The position numbers and the translations under genes are program-made. The notes beneath the pieces are model-generated. The model searched no databases. It was not told the origin of the DNA and saw nothing but the letters and a program-made list of their open reading frames with translations. 64,000 nt of DNA from Phycisphaerae bacterium (GTDB lineage Bacteria; Planctomycetota; Phycisphaerae; UBA1845; UTPLA1): contig JAKLKO010000009.1 in assembly GCA_023150615.1 (NCBI GenBank), positions 62,001 to 126,000 on the forward strand. The letters run 5' to 3'. Positions 8,408 through 17,753 of this stretch are shown here, in pieces (the stretch's first letter is position 1; the number at the start of each line of letters is the position of its first letter).

Positions 8408-9414
8408 CGGGATCTGCCTCGCGGGCGTTGGTGCATCGCGCGGCCGCGGGATTGCGAATCCAGCAGCGCCTGCCGCAGGAGCGGCAGCATCAACTCGTGA
8501 TGGCCGACGATCTCGTGGCCGTGCCCGGGTCGGACCGGCCGGCCGATCACGTTTTGCCGCGGCCGGTAGTGCCGGATCATATCAAAGTTCGCGGTGTGGA
8601 TGGCGTCGAGGTTGTGGCCGAGGTTCCGCGCGACGGCGACGGCCTTAAGAAAGACCTCGGGCAGCAGGACGGCCGAGCCGACATTGCACCAGACACCGCC
8701 GGCCGCGTTGCGTCGCGTGGCCGCCATGTCGGCGACGACGGCGCAAATGAGCCGGAAGTCGGTCGCGCTCGCTGCGCCGAGCTGTGCCGCGTCGACCTGC
8801 GGGTGCATGTGCACGGTGTCGGTCCCCAGCGCGACGTGCACGGTGGCGGGGATTCCAGCGGCGTGGGCGGCGGCGAGGATGCTGCGGCCCGGGGCGGATC
8901 GGTCGCGGGCGCGGAGGAGTTCGCCGATGGCTGCGCCGAGGCCGAGATTCGGAGTTGCGCCGCGGGCGGCGGCCTGAGCGAAGAAGCCGGCCGTTTCGCG
9001 GACCATGCCGAAGCGGCCGCTGTGGATCGTGTCGCCGACCTCCTCGCTGGTCTCGCCGAAGAGCGTCAGCTCGGCGTCGTGGAGGGCGGTCGCCCCGTTC
9101 ACGGCGACGGCGGTGGCGAGTCCGCGCTGGATCAGATCGACGATGATCGGAGAGCAACCCGCCTTGACGACATGCGCACCGAGCGCGAAGACGACGGGAC
9201 GATCGGCGCGACGGGCGGCGAGGATGGCATCGACCACCGCCCGCAACTCGCGCGTCGCCAGCAGGTCCGGCAAGGACTTCCACCATTCGGCGAAGCGGGC
9301 GTCGGGCGGCGGCAGTCCGGCGACGGCGTCGCGCGCGACCTTGTGCGCGCGGCGCGCAATCGAGAAGGTCCGCAGGCGGCGCAGATCGACGGGCTGTGTC
9401 GTGCGTTTCTTCAT
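8404..9414 (-). CDS. Deoxyhypusine-synthase-like protein in a lipid A/heptose operon
   Basis: A 336-residue protein of uncertain function. The stretch VVFALGAHVVKAGCSPIIVD, then VNGATALHDAELTLFGETSE, recalls the NAD-binding fold of deoxyhypusine/homospermidine synthases. Bacteria of this kind do not hypusinate a translation factor, so a different reaction is likely. I cannot place the catalytic lysine with confidence. It overlaps lpxK upstream (ATGA) and the gmhB-like gene downstream (ATGA), so all three are probably one operon. That points to an envelope-sugar or polyamine-like modification role, which is inference. Confidence 0.65.
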   Translation of the reverse strand: MKKRTTQPVDLRRLRTFSIARRAHKVARDAVAGLPPPDARFAEWWKSLPDLLATRELRAVVDAILAARRADRPVVFALGAHVVKAGCSPIIVDLIQRGLATAVAVNGATALHDAELTLFGETSEEVGDTIHSGRFGMVRETAGFFAQAAARGATPNLGLGAAIGELLRARDRSAPGRSILAAAHAAGIPATVHVALGTDTVHMHPQVDAAQLGAASATDFRLICAVVADMAATRRNAAGGVWCNVGSAVLLPEVFLKAVAVARNLGHNLDAIHTANFDMIRHYRPRQNVIGRPVRPGHGHEIVGHHELMLPLLRQALLDSQSRGRAMHQRPRGRSR

Positions 9415-10544
9415 CGTTCGGCCGATGGACGTCCGCGCGGCGGAGCAGCGGCCGCGCGACGGACGGCGTCGTCGAGCATCTTACCGTGTGCGTCGTCGAA
9501 TTCGACCGTCAGCCGCGCGACCAGCAGCGGCAGCGGGGACTCAGGCCAGCGGCCGACGAGCTTGACGGCGTCCTTTTCGGTCGTGACGACGGCGTTGGCT
9601 TCGAGCTGCGTCGCGACGTCGAGGAGCTGCGCCATCTCGTCACGCGAGTAGTCGTGGTGATCGGGATAGTCGTAGGCGGCGGCCATGTCGACGCCGAGGT
9701 GCGTCAGCGAGGAGCGGAACGAGTCGAACCGACCGATGCCCGCGAAGACGAGGGCGCGCATGGCGCGGACGTCGATCGGTTCGACCGGCCGGCCCTTGAG
9801 ATCGACGAAGCGATGCACGCGGTGGCGGCTCTGAAGGACGGGCTTATCGCCGCTGAGCCGGCGGAGCAGGTCGACGAGGCGCGCGCGATCGGCGTCGGCG
9901 ATCTCGTCGGAGTGCGTGACGACGATGAGGTCCGCGCGGCGCACGGCCCCGGCCGGCTCGCGCAGGAGTCCGCGCGGCAGCAGATGGCCATGCCCGAAGG
10001 GACAAACGGCGTCGATGAGCACGATGTCGAGGTCGCGCGCGAGCCGGCGGTGCTGGAATCCATCGTCGAGCACGAGCACGTCCGCGCCGCGGCGCGTGGC
10101 TTCCTGCGCGCCGGCGATGCGGTTCGCGTCCACCACGATGATCGCCTCCGGGCTGAGCCGCTGCAGGACCATCGCCTCGTCGCTTTCGACGCGCCATCTG
10201 CCGGCGGCCTCCTGGCGCCGGTCGTCGGAATACTCGACGGGCCGGCCGCGATAGCCGCGCGTGAGGATGCCCGGGCGTCGTCCGTGGTCGACGAGCCGCC
10301 GGGCGATGTAGGCGACGAGCGGCGTCTTTCCGGTGCCGCCGGTGGTGATGTTCCCGACCGAAATCACCGAACATTCAGCGCGGCGGACGGTCCGCGGGAC
10401 CGCGCCGTAGTAGAGGTTCCGGAGCCCGACCGCACCGAGGTAGCCCATCGACAGCAGCGACAGCGCGGCGCGCGACAGATCGGCCACCGCGCCGACGCGG
10501 CGGCCTTCCACGAGATCGAGATAGCCGCTGCGAAGCGACGCCAT
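9411..10544 (-). CDS. lpxK: Tetraacyldisaccharide 4'-kinase
   Basis: LpxK phosphorylates the 4' position of the lipid A disaccharide at the inner membrane. I start it at ATG 10544 (MASLRSGYLD), giving 377 residues; the open frame extends upstream but that part is arginine/proline-rich non-coding sequence. A membrane-associated N-terminal helix (about residues 22-45) precedes the P-loop SVGNITTGGTGKTPL (62-76), then RGYRG and LDDGFQHRRL, all typical LpxK motifs. Its presence implies a lipid A-containing outer membrane. It overlaps the deoxyhypusine-synthase-like gene by four bases. Confidence 0.93.
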   Translation of the reverse strand: MASLRSGYLDLVEGRRVGAVADLSRAALSLLSMGYLGAVGLRNLYYGAVPRTVRRAECSVISVGNITTGGTGKTPLVAYIARRLVDHGRRPGILTRGYRGRPVEYSDDRRQEAAGRWRVESDEAMVLQRLSPEAIIVVDANRIAGAQEATRRGADVLVLDDGFQHRRLARDLDIVLIDAVCPFGHGHLLPRGLLREPAGAVRRADLIVVTHSDEIADADRARLVDLLRRLSGDKPVLQSRHRVHRFVDLKGRPVEPIDVRAMRALVFAGIGRFDSFRSSLTHLGVDMAAAYDYPDHHDYSRDEMAQLLDVATQLEANAVVTTEKDAVKLVGRWPESPLPLLVARLTVEFDDAHGKMLDDAVRRAAAAPPRGRPSAER

Positions 10545-10654
10545 CGATCGGAAGTCTAGCAGAATCGCGATACGCCCGGGCCGCGCGGATGCGGATGATT
10601 GACGGACGGCGCGGCCGAGTCTAGTCTGCGGAGCCGGGTGGGGAGGGCGTTGCG

Positions 10655-11239
10655 ATGTCGGCGCGACACGGACTGGCCACGGCGATCCTGGCGGGCATTC
10701 TGTCGGTCGGCTGCGATCCTGCCGATCGGCGGGCGGACATCCCACGCGCGGGCTGGACGTCGCAGCGCATCGAGGCGGGATCGGAGGCCGACGTGTTCGA
10801 GGCGGCACGGTTTGCCGTCTCGCAGTGGTTCCGCATCAACGAGGCGCGGCCGTCGGAGGGGATGATCACGACCTATCCGAACGAGACTGAGGAGCGTGGC
10901 GGCACGGGCCGCATCCGCGATGACGCGATCGGCTATCGCAACCGGATCCGGCGGCTTGCGACGGTCCGCGTGCGCAAGACCGGCGCGGGCGTTGCGACCG
11001 AGTGCGTCGTCGTCCGAGAGCGGCTGGATACGTCCGACATGCGCGTCTTCGAGACGAACCGGCAGTTCAACGACGTGCCGAACCAGACGCAAATCAGCGG
11101 CGAGGGAGCAACTTCGGCGCGGCAGAACGAGGTCTGGACCGAGGTCGGGCGGGACCGCGCGCTGGAGCGCGACATCCTCCGCGCAATCCGCGATCGACTG
11201 GCGCAGCCGCAACGGTCGGCCGCGCCGACGGCCGGGTAG
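10655..11239 (+). CDS. Hypothetical lipoprotein
   Basis: A 194-residue predicted lipoprotein. ATG 10655 is preceded by GGGGAGGG. The signal peptide ends in a lipobox LSVGC with Cys at residue 20. The mature part is charged, without membrane spans, and has the pattern of a small alpha/beta domain; no family is recognised. It is divergent from lpxK (about 110 bp between starts) and convergent with the thioesterase, so it is probably monocistronic. Confidence 0.75.
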   Translation: MSARHGLATAILAGILSVGCDPADRRADIPRAGWTSQRIEAGSEADVFEAARFAVSQWFRINEARPSEGMITTYPNETEERGGTGRIRDDAIGYRNRIRRLATVRVRKTGAGVATECVVVRERLDTSDMRVFETNRQFNDVPNQTQISGEGATSARQNEVWTEVGRDRALERDILRAIRDRLAQPQRSAAPTAG

Positions 11240-11257
11240 CTCGCGCAGCAGCATTTC

Positions 11258-11677
11258 CTACAAGGACGTGGGCGGTTTCAACTGCACGGGACGCCGGTTC
11301 TCATCGACGGCGACATAGACGACTTCGGCATCGGTGACGTGGATCGTTTCGCGCGGAGGGGCCCAGCGATCGGCCCAGACGCGGACACGCACGCGGACCG
11401 ACGTCCGGCCGACCGAAAGCGTTTCGGTACAGAAGCTCAGGACGTCGCCGACGTAGACGGGCTGTTTGAATTCGACGCGGTCCATGGCGACCGTCACGAA
11501 CCCGAACCACCCGTGGCGCCGGGCCTCGACCGCGCCCGCCTGGTCGATGTGACTGAGGATGACGCCGCCGAAGATGGTCCCGTGCGCGTTGGTGTCGCGC
11601 GGCATCATCATGACGCGCAGGGCCGGCTCGCCCTTCGGATGCGGATTCGGCGGCGGCGTGTTTTCAGGTGTCTGCAT
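11258..11677 (-). CDS. Acyl-CoA thioesterase, hotdog fold (YciA/BACH type)
   Basis: A 139-residue cytoplasmic thioesterase. The start at ATG 11677 (MQTPENTPP) is chosen because upstream frame sequence is non-coding in character. The hotdog signature is clear: [20 protein letters not shown] holds the catalytic Asp and the Asn-x-x-Gly loop, followed by [18 protein letters not shown]. These enzymes hydrolyse medium- or long-chain acyl-CoA to the free acid and CoA. It stands alone between genes on the opposite strand. Confidence 0.88.
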   Translation of the reverse strand: MQTPENTPPPNPHPKGEPALRVMMMPRDTNAHGTIFGGVILSHIDQAGAVEARRHGWFGFVTVAMDRVEFKQPVYVGDVLSFCTETLSVGRTSVRVRVRVWADRWAPPRETIHVTDAEVVYVAVDENRRPVQLKPPTSL

Positions 11678-11749
11678 GTCCGGGATGATAGCGGCCTGGC
11701 GCCGCGCGGTCTCGGAGTTCCGGGGGACGCCGTCGCCCGCGAGCGGTCC

Positions 11750-12217
11750 ATGACGAGCGTCGGTCCTCCCCAGTGCCTGGGTTGTGGTTACTTGCTCGAG
11801 CACCTGTCCGCGCGGCGCTGCCCGGAGTGCGGCCGGCCATTTGATCCGGCCGATCCATCGACGTTTCATCGCGCTGCGCGCGGCGCCGATGCGGCGATGG
11901 CGATGGGACTGCTTGCGGCCGTCGGGATGCTGCTGTTGCCATTGCCGGTTCGCTTGCTGGCATGGGTGCTGGCGGGCGCGCCGTGGAGCGGCTGGTGCGC
12001 GGCGGCGTACGCGGGCGCGGTGGGAGCGGCGCTGGCGGCCTGCGGCACGTGGATCCTCGGTCCGCGGCGCGCGGCGGCGGTCGGAGGCGCGATGGTCCCG
12101 GCCGTGGCGCTGACGGCGGCATTATCGGGCGCGGATGGACCGGCGGCGTTGTGGATCGGGCTGGTCGCCGGGCCGGCGACGGGGGTCGGGATCACCCTTC
12201 TGCTGCGCCGGTCCTGA
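11750..12217 (+). CDS. Small zinc-ribbon membrane protein
   Basis: A 155-residue protein starting at ATG 11750. Residues 8-31 carry two Cys pairs (CLGCGY and [10 protein letters not shown]), a zinc ribbon common in planctomycete membrane proteins. The rest forms about four hydrophobic spans rich in Ala and Gly. No function is known to me. It is followed after about 130 bp by another small membrane protein on the same strand. Confidence 0.65.
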   Translation: MTSVGPPQCLGCGYLLEHLSARRCPECGRPFDPADPSTFHRAARGADAAMAMGLLAAVGMLLLPLPVRLLAWVLAGAPWSGWCAAAYAGAVGAALAACGTWILGPRRAAAVGGAMVPAVALTAALSGADGPAALWIGLVAGPATGVGITLLLRRS

Positions 12218-12350
12218 GCGGATCCGCGGGCTGGACGAGGTGCCGCGCGGAGTTATGATGCATCCAGATCGGAAATCCTGATCGGCCGTCGCGGCGCTGG
12301 CACGACAACGCGCGGGCGGGCAGGATGTCGGATCGATCGGGACTGGCGCG

Positions 12351-12626
12351 ATGAAGCTACCGAATTTTCGGCTGTACCAGACGCAGGCGGTCGCCGGACT
12401 GCTGTTGGGGATCGTCGGCATCGGGTTCGTGGTGGCGATGTCGTTCGTGACGTTTCGCACGTTCGACTCGCAGCAGAAGGTGATCTGGTACAACCCGAAC
12501 GCCAGCGGCCTGGCCGGCGCGCGCGAGGAACCGTGGCTCGGGCTGGCGCTGGGTGCGTTTTCGTTCACGGCGGCGTTGGTGGTGCTGTTCGCCTGGCAGC
12601 GGCTGAAGGAAGAGATCATCAAGTAG
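12351..12626 (+). CDS. Small two-span membrane protein
   Basis: A 91-residue protein from ATG 12351 with two clear membrane spans (about residues 12-33 and 63-82) linked by a short polar loop (FDSQQKVIWYNPNASG) and a charged C-terminus KEEIIK. No family is recognised. It lies in a run of plus-strand genes leading to lptF and may be co-transcribed with them. Confidence 0.65.
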   Translation: MKLPNFRLYQTQAVAGLLLGIVGIGFVVAMSFVTFRTFDSQQKVIWYNPNASGLAGAREEPWLGLALGAFSFTAALVVLFAWQRLKEEIIK

Positions 12627-12719
12627 GGCCGGCGAGGGCGGCGCATCGGGGCAATTCCGCATTCTCGGCGAAACGCGCCGTGCACACGATCCGTTTCGAT
12701 TGAACGAGCCGCCGGGGCG

Positions 12720-13214
12720 GTGCGGACGTTCGGACCGTTCACGATGGAACAGCGCACGCGATGGGCGCGGGGATTGAATCTGCTCCTTCCGGGGACGGGG
12801 CACATCCTGCTGCAGCGCGAGTGGCTCGGCCTGATGACGGCGATTCTGTACGGGATCGCGATGCAGATCGCGCTGGCCGGCGCGTTGATCGCGCCAGGGT
12901 CGATTCCGCGAGCGGTCTGGTGGACGTCCGCGGGACTGGCGGCGTTCGTGTGGTTGGCGGCGCAGTGGACGCTTCGGCGCCAGGCGCGCTGGGTGCGGAG
13001 CGAGGCGCGGCGGCGCGAGCTGGAGCGTCTGCGACGCGAGGCGTCCGAGGCGCTGGCGCACGACGATCCGGAATCGGCGTGGTCGAGCCTGTGCAGCGCG
13101 GCCGAACTCGACGACGAGGATCCGCAGATCGTCTCGATGATGGCCGCGGTGCTGGAACGGCGCGGCGACGCGGCGCAAGCGGCGCGATTGCGGCGGAGCC
13201 TGCGGTCCGGTTGA
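12720..13214 (+). CDS. Hypothetical membrane protein with C-terminal TPR-like helices
   Basis: A protein of 164 residues from GTG 12720, or 156 residues from ATG 12744; neither start has a strong ribosome binding site. Two membrane spans lie between residues about 35 and 85. A basic coiled-coil-like helix (LRRQARWVRSEARRRELERL) and a helical hairpin resembling one TPR unit (residues about 110-160) follow in the cytoplasm. It sits 72 bp upstream of lptF on the same strand. Function unknown. Confidence 0.65.
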   Translation: MRTFGPFTMEQRTRWARGLNLLLPGTGHILLQREWLGLMTAILYGIAMQIALAGALIAPGSIPRAVWWTSAGLAAFVWLAAQWTLRRQARWVRSEARRRELERLRREASEALAHDDPESAWSSLCSAAELDDEDPQIVSMMAAVLERRGDAAQAARLRRSLRSG

Positions 13215-13286
13215 CGTGCCGGCGGATGCCGGTAGACTCCGTCCCGTGAGTCCATTCATTGGCGCCAGCATTCGAACTCGCACGGA

Positions 13287-14936
13287 ATGATCCGGACCCG
13301 GACGCTCTTTCGCTATTTCCTGCGGGAGCTGCTGAAGGCGTTCCTGCTCACGACGATCGCCCTGACGCTGCTGGTCACGATGGGCGGCGGCGTTGCGAAC
13401 GTTTTCCGCAACCAGGGCGTCGACGCGGTGCGCGTGGCGAAGATCTTCGCGCTGCTCGTGCCGATCGCGGTGACGCTCGTGCTGCCGGTTGCGGCGCTGT
13501 TCAGTGCGACGCTCACGTACGGACGGTTCAGCGCCGACAACGAGATCAACGCCTGCCGCGCCGCGGGCATCAACGTGCACGCGCTGCTCGTGCCCGCCGC
13601 GGCGCTTAGCCTGGCGGTGACGGCGTTCACGTTCTACTCGTGGAACTACATGATTCCCGGCCTGACGGCGCGGGTGTACGAGTATGGGCGGCAGGACATC
13701 GCCAGCGTGATTCTCAGCAATCTGCGGCGCAACCGCGGAGTCATGTTCCGCAACTACGTGCTCTATGCCGACGAGGCCGGCGAACTGGATCCGGACCAGC
13801 TTCCCCCCGAGGCGCCGCCCGGGCGGTCCTACATCGTGCTCCGGTCGGTGGCGTTTCTCGAGATGGCCGACACGACGCCGATCCGCTGCGGAACGACGGA
13901 GCGGGCGGTGGTCGAGCTGGACCTGTCGGGTCGCACGCCGGAGACGCGGATCGACCTTCAGGCGGTGCACAGCTACGACATCGCGCGCGGACAGTATCTT
14001 GAGCTGACGCACCAGCTCATGGGACCGTTCACGATCCCGCTGCCGCTCGACAAGAAGCTGCGGTTCGAGACGCTGCCGGTGTTGCAACGCTACGCCGAAG
14101 CGCCGGAAGAGATTCCGGAGATGAATGACCGCATCCACGGCATTCGCGCGCGGCTGATGCAGGTCTTCACGTACCAGGAGGCGATCAAGGCGTTCGATCC
14201 GGAGCAGGGCGGCCGCGGCGTGCTGACGCTGGTGAGCGCGGACGGGACGATCGAGATCCGCGCTGAGCAGTTCACGGCGTCGGAGGAGGACCAGCAGCCA
14301 TACCTGCGGAACGTGGTCGTGCTCGATCGCAGCTCGGCGGGTACGCGCGAGCTGCGCGCTCCCAACGCGACGCTCCGGCTGGTCGAGAGCCTCGACCGCG
14401 ACCAGCCCCGGGTGCAGGTGGAGCTGACGGGCGGCGTCGAGATCCGTCCCGTGCCGTCGCGGCCGAACGACCGCGTCGTCAAGCGACCGACCGAGCGGCT
14501 GCGCTACGTGCCGATGCAGGAGTCGGCGCGGACGCGTCTGCGCGAGCTGACGTTCGCGCAAATCCTCAATCCCGAGGTCTTGATTCCCCTGCCGGCGAAG
14601 GTCGCGAAGGCGCGCGAGAAGCTGATGGACGTGCGCGAGTCGCTGCGCTGCGAGGTCCGCAGCGTGATCCACTTTCGCGCCAGCTACGCGCTCAGCACCG
14701 TGCCGGTCATCGTGCTCGGCGCAGTGCTCGGCGTCGTTCTGCGCGGCGGACAGGTCCTGACGGCTTTCGGGATCAGTTGCATTCCGTCGCTCGTGGTCGT
14801 GGTGGGCACGATCCTGGGGCGCAACCTGGCGGACCATCCGGTGACGCACGAGGCGGGCGTCGTGGCGATGTGGGCCGCCGACCTGGTGCTGGCGGCCGGG
14901 ACCGCGGCGGTGATGTGGAAGTTCATGCGGCGATAG
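13287..14936 (+). CDS. lptF: LptF/LptG-family permease, first copy
   Basis: A 549-residue inner-membrane protein of the YjgP/YjgQ family, part of the LptB2FG machine that extracts lipopolysaccharide from the inner membrane. Three spans lie near residues 10-125, then a long periplasmic beta-jellyroll domain (about 140-460), then three C-terminal spans. The N-terminal LFRYFLRELLKAFLL is typical. At 549 residues it is longer than the usual 360-400 because of an extended periplasmic domain. It is six bases upstream of the second copy, so the two are one operon. Assignment of F versus G between the copies is tentative. Confidence 0.85.
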   Translation: MIRTRTLFRYFLRELLKAFLLTTIALTLLVTMGGGVANVFRNQGVDAVRVAKIFALLVPIAVTLVLPVAALFSATLTYGRFSADNEINACRAAGINVHALLVPAAALSLAVTAFTFYSWNYMIPGLTARVYEYGRQDIASVILSNLRRNRGVMFRNYVLYADEAGELDPDQLPPEAPPGRSYIVLRSVAFLEMADTTPIRCGTTERAVVELDLSGRTPETRIDLQAVHSYDIARGQYLELTHQLMGPFTIPLPLDKKLRFETLPVLQRYAEAPEEIPEMNDRIHGIRARLMQVFTYQEAIKAFDPEQGGRGVLTLVSADGTIEIRAEQFTASEEDQQPYLRNVVVLDRSSAGTRELRAPNATLRLVESLDRDQPRVQVELTGGVEIRPVPSRPNDRVVKRPTERLRYVPMQESARTRLRELTFAQILNPEVLIPLPAKVAKAREKLMDVRESLRCEVRSVIHFRASYALSTVPVIVLGAVLGVVLRGGQVLTAFGISCIPSLVVVVGTILGRNLADHPVTHEAGVVAMWAADLVLAAGTAAVMWKFMRR

Positions 14937-14942
14937 GCGGCG

Positions 14943-16034
14943 ATGAAGCGCGTCGATCGATACATCCTGCGGGCCTTTCTGACGAACTACGTCATCGCGC
15001 TGTCGGTGATGATCGGCCTGTACGTCGTGCTCGACCTGTTCGTCAATCTCGACGAGTTCACGAAGGCCGCGCCGACGGCTACGCAGACGCTGCGGAACAT
15101 CATCAGCTTCTACGGCTGGAACATGTTCATGTACTTCGGACAGCTCGCCGGGGTGATCGTCCTCGTCGCGGGCTGCTTCACGCTCGGACGGTTTCTGCGC
15201 ACGAACGAGTTGACGGCGATCCTCGCCTCGGGCACGTCGTTCTTCCGCGTCGCGACGCCGCTGCTGCTGGCGGGCATCGGGCTGAACGGGCTCTGGCTGC
15301 TCAACCAGGAGCTGGTGATCCCGCGGATCGCGGACAAGCTCGCGCGGCGGCACGACGACGCCGAGGGCCGCCGCACCTACGCCATCTGGTTCCTGCGTGA
15401 CCGCGGCAACGCCCTGCTGTCGGCGTCCAAGTTCGATCCGCACACGTCGCTCATGGAAAACGTGATGATCGTAAAGCGCGATGCGGCGGGCCGGATGACC
15501 GATGTGATCCGCGCCGATCGCGCCCGCTGGGACACGGAACGCGGCGTCTGGCATCTCGAGCTGGCCAAGCAGGCCGTCGGGCTCGGACGCGACTCGACCG
15601 GAGGCGTCGAAGGGCCGGTCGCGGCGACGATGCTGACGGAGTATGCGTCCGACCTGACGCCGTATGAATTGAAGCTGCGGCAGGCGTCGCAATGGACCTC
15701 GTTCCTCAGCCTCCGCGATCTGACGCGCCTCCAGCAGCGCTACGCCAGCACGCAGGAGTTCATCAAGGTCAAGCACGCCCGGCTGACCACGCCGTTCATC
15801 AACGTGCTCATGCTGCTGCTGGGTATCCCGTTCTTCCTCAACCGCGAGCGGCCGACGGTGATCATGGCCGGTGGGCGATGCCTGCTCGTCTGCGGCGCGT
15901 GCTTCGTGCTGACGTTCATCTGTCAGAACGTGGACGTGGCGAAGCTTGCGATCAATCCGGCGCTGCCGCCCTGGCTGCCGCTGCTCATCTTCGCCCCGGT
16001 CATGGTGCTCCTCGTGGATTCGATCAAGACCTGA
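14943..16034 (+). CDS. lptG: LptF/LptG-family permease, second copy
   Basis: A 363-residue YjgP/YjgQ family permease, normal in length. It begins KRVDRYILRAFLTNYVI, has three N-terminal spans (to about residue 130), a periplasmic jellyroll and three C-terminal spans including FINVLMLLLGIPFFLNRE. With LptF it forms the transmembrane part of the lipopolysaccharide exporter. No lptB or lptA/C is in the window. The six-base spacing from the previous stop indicates translational coupling. Confidence 0.88.
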   Translation: MKRVDRYILRAFLTNYVIALSVMIGLYVVLDLFVNLDEFTKAAPTATQTLRNIISFYGWNMFMYFGQLAGVIVLVAGCFTLGRFLRTNELTAILASGTSFFRVATPLLLAGIGLNGLWLLNQELVIPRIADKLARRHDDAEGRRTYAIWFLRDRGNALLSASKFDPHTSLMENVMIVKRDAAGRMTDVIRADRARWDTERGVWHLELAKQAVGLGRDSTGGVEGPVAATMLTEYASDLTPYELKLRQASQWTSFLSLRDLTRLQQRYASTQEFIKVKHARLTTPFINVLMLLLGIPFFLNRERPTVIMAGGRCLLVCGACFVLTFICQNVDVAKLAINPALPPWLPLLIFAPVMVLLVDSIKT

Positions 16035-16077
16035 CGCCGACAGGAGGCCGCGGTCGGTTGAGGCCGCGGCGAGCGGC

Positions 16078-17739
16078 ATGCCCGCCCGCGACGCACTCGA
16101 GACGCTGGAGGCGATCCGATCGGAGTTCGGTCCGCGCGCGGCGCGGCGCAGGCGGGCGCTGCTGCGAAGGCTGGGCCGCGAGCCGCCGGACGACGCGTCG
16201 CGCGTGCGTCGTCTGCACGACCTGTGCCTGTTCCACGCCGCGTTTCCCGATGACTCGCAAACATTCGCGCTCGTCAGCGCCCACCTTCGTCGGATCGCCG
16301 ACGCCGTTCGGCGCGCGCCGAGGCTGCGCCGCGCGCTGGAGGACTCGGGCATCGCCGGCACCCGCGTCGATCTCGCGCCATCGCGGGCGCTGGCGGCGTG
16401 GCTGACGCGGCGATTCGGCAGGCACGTGCGGCTGGCGTGGGAGAGCGAGGATGACGAAGAGATGGAGCGCGTGCTCCCGCTCCTCACGCGGCGCGTCGAG
16501 CGCGACGGACTGATCGAGGAGTCGCTGACGACGCGAGAGTGGATCCGGCGGGCGTCGGGCGGCGCTTCTGACGCGGCGTGGCTTGTCCGTGCGGCGGGTT
16601 CGATCGGCGGCGATGAGGAGGTCCTCGATTACGTCTTCCAATCGCTCGATCGGCGAGTCTGGTGGGACCTCCCGCCGCGTGGCCCATCGCGGACGTTTCT
16701 CCGCGGACCGGCCCGCGCGATCCACTTCCAGCGTCGTCCGCCGCCACGGCCCGAGTCGATCGAGGCCGAGATACACCGCCCGATCGAGCGCGTCGCCCGG
16801 CTGCGCGGTTCACCCGCGCGACGACTGATCGACACGGCCCGCGCGACGCTCGCCGTGCGACTGCGCGAGACCGATCCGTTCACGTACGCGAATCCGGACG
16901 AGGTCGTGCTCTACCGCCTCGACCGCGGGATCGACGTGGCGATGTTCGGCATGTCGCCCGGCCGGCGCCTGCCGATCGAGAGCTTCTTCGGTTTCCTGCT
17001 GCTGAAGAACCGCGTGCCGATTGGATACGGCGGCGGCTGGCCGTTCGGAGCGCGGTGCGAGATCGGCGTGAACATCTTCGAGTCGTTTCGCGGCGGCGAT
17101 TCGCTGTTCGCGTTCGCGCAGGTGCTGCGTGTGTACCGGCACGCGTTTGCCGCCGAACGCTTCTACGTGGATCCGTTCCAGTTCGGCGCGGGCAACACCG
17201 AGGCGATTCGCTCCGGGGCGTTCTGGTTTTACTGGCGGCTGGGCTTTCGGCCGGTCGAGCCGCGCCTGGCGGCGCTGGCCTCGCAGGAGGCGGCGCGGGT
17301 GGCGTCGCGTCGCGGAGATCGCTCGCCGCCGAGCGTGCTTCGGCGATTGGCCGGCGCGCGGCTGGTGCTGCACCTGGCGCCGGCGCCGCGCGAGCCGGAC
17401 ATCGACCTTCGCCGCGTCGGCCTCGCCGCGACGGATGTTCTTGCACGGCGCTTCGGCGGAGACCATCGACGCGCGCTCGATCGCTGCGCTGCGACGGTTG
17501 CACGACGGCTGGGTGCGGCGGGCTGGATGCGTTGGCCGGTCCGGCAGCGCGAGGCCTTTGCCGAGCTGGCCGTGCTGGTGGCGATGATCCCCGACCTGCC
17601 GCGCTGGTCTGCGGCTGAGCGACGGGCGTTGCTGAAGCTGATGCGCGCGAAGGGCGGTCCGCGCGAGACGGCTTACGTCCGCGCGGTGCAGATGCGCGGG
17701 CGATTCCTGCAAGCGCTGCGCGACATCTCGGCGCGATAG
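16078..17739 (+). CDS. Conserved hypothetical protein with a GNAT-like segment
   Basis: A 553-residue soluble protein, started at ATG 16078, 43 bases after lptG. The frame is open further upstream but that part overlaps lptG. The N-terminal half is alpha-helical and arginine-rich. Residues about 300-400 (YGGGWPFGARCEIGVNIFES, then an aromatic-rich FWFYWRLGFRPVEP) look like an acetyltransferase-type fold, including the typical closing Y-x-x-x-G-F-R-P. I know no functional name. It probably shares the lpt transcript. Confidence 0.7.
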   Translation: MPARDALETLEAIRSEFGPRAARRRRALLRRLGREPPDDASRVRRLHDLCLFHAAFPDDSQTFALVSAHLRRIADAVRRAPRLRRALEDSGIAGTRVDLAPSRALAAWLTRRFGRHVRLAWESEDDEEMERVLPLLTRRVERDGLIEESLTTREWIRRASGGASDAAWLVRAAGSIGGDEEVLDYVFQSLDRRVWWDLPPRGPSRTFLRGPARAIHFQRRPPPRPESIEAEIHRPIERVARLRGSPARRLIDTARATLAVRLRETDPFTYANPDEVVLYRLDRGIDVAMFGMSPGRRLPIESFFGFLLLKNRVPIGYGGGWPFGARCEIGVNIFESFRGGDSLFAFAQVLRVYRHAFAAERFYVDPFQFGAGNTEAIRSGAFWFYWRLGFRPVEPRLAALASQEAARVASRRGDRSPPSVLRRLAGARLVLHLAPAPREPDIDLRRVGLAATDVLARRFGGDHRRALDRCAATVARRLGAAGWMRWPVRQREAFAELAVLVAMIPDLPRWSAAERRALLKLMRAKGGPRETAYVRAVQMRGRFLQALRDISAR

Positions 17740-17753
17740 CCGCCCGGACGGCG

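Noticed and set aside
12357..16487. A 1376-codon open frame on the minus strand
   Set aside because: It lies antisense to lptF, lptG and neighbours, is extremely Arg/His/Gln-rich, and reflects strong GC bias at codon third positions of the real plus-strand genes.
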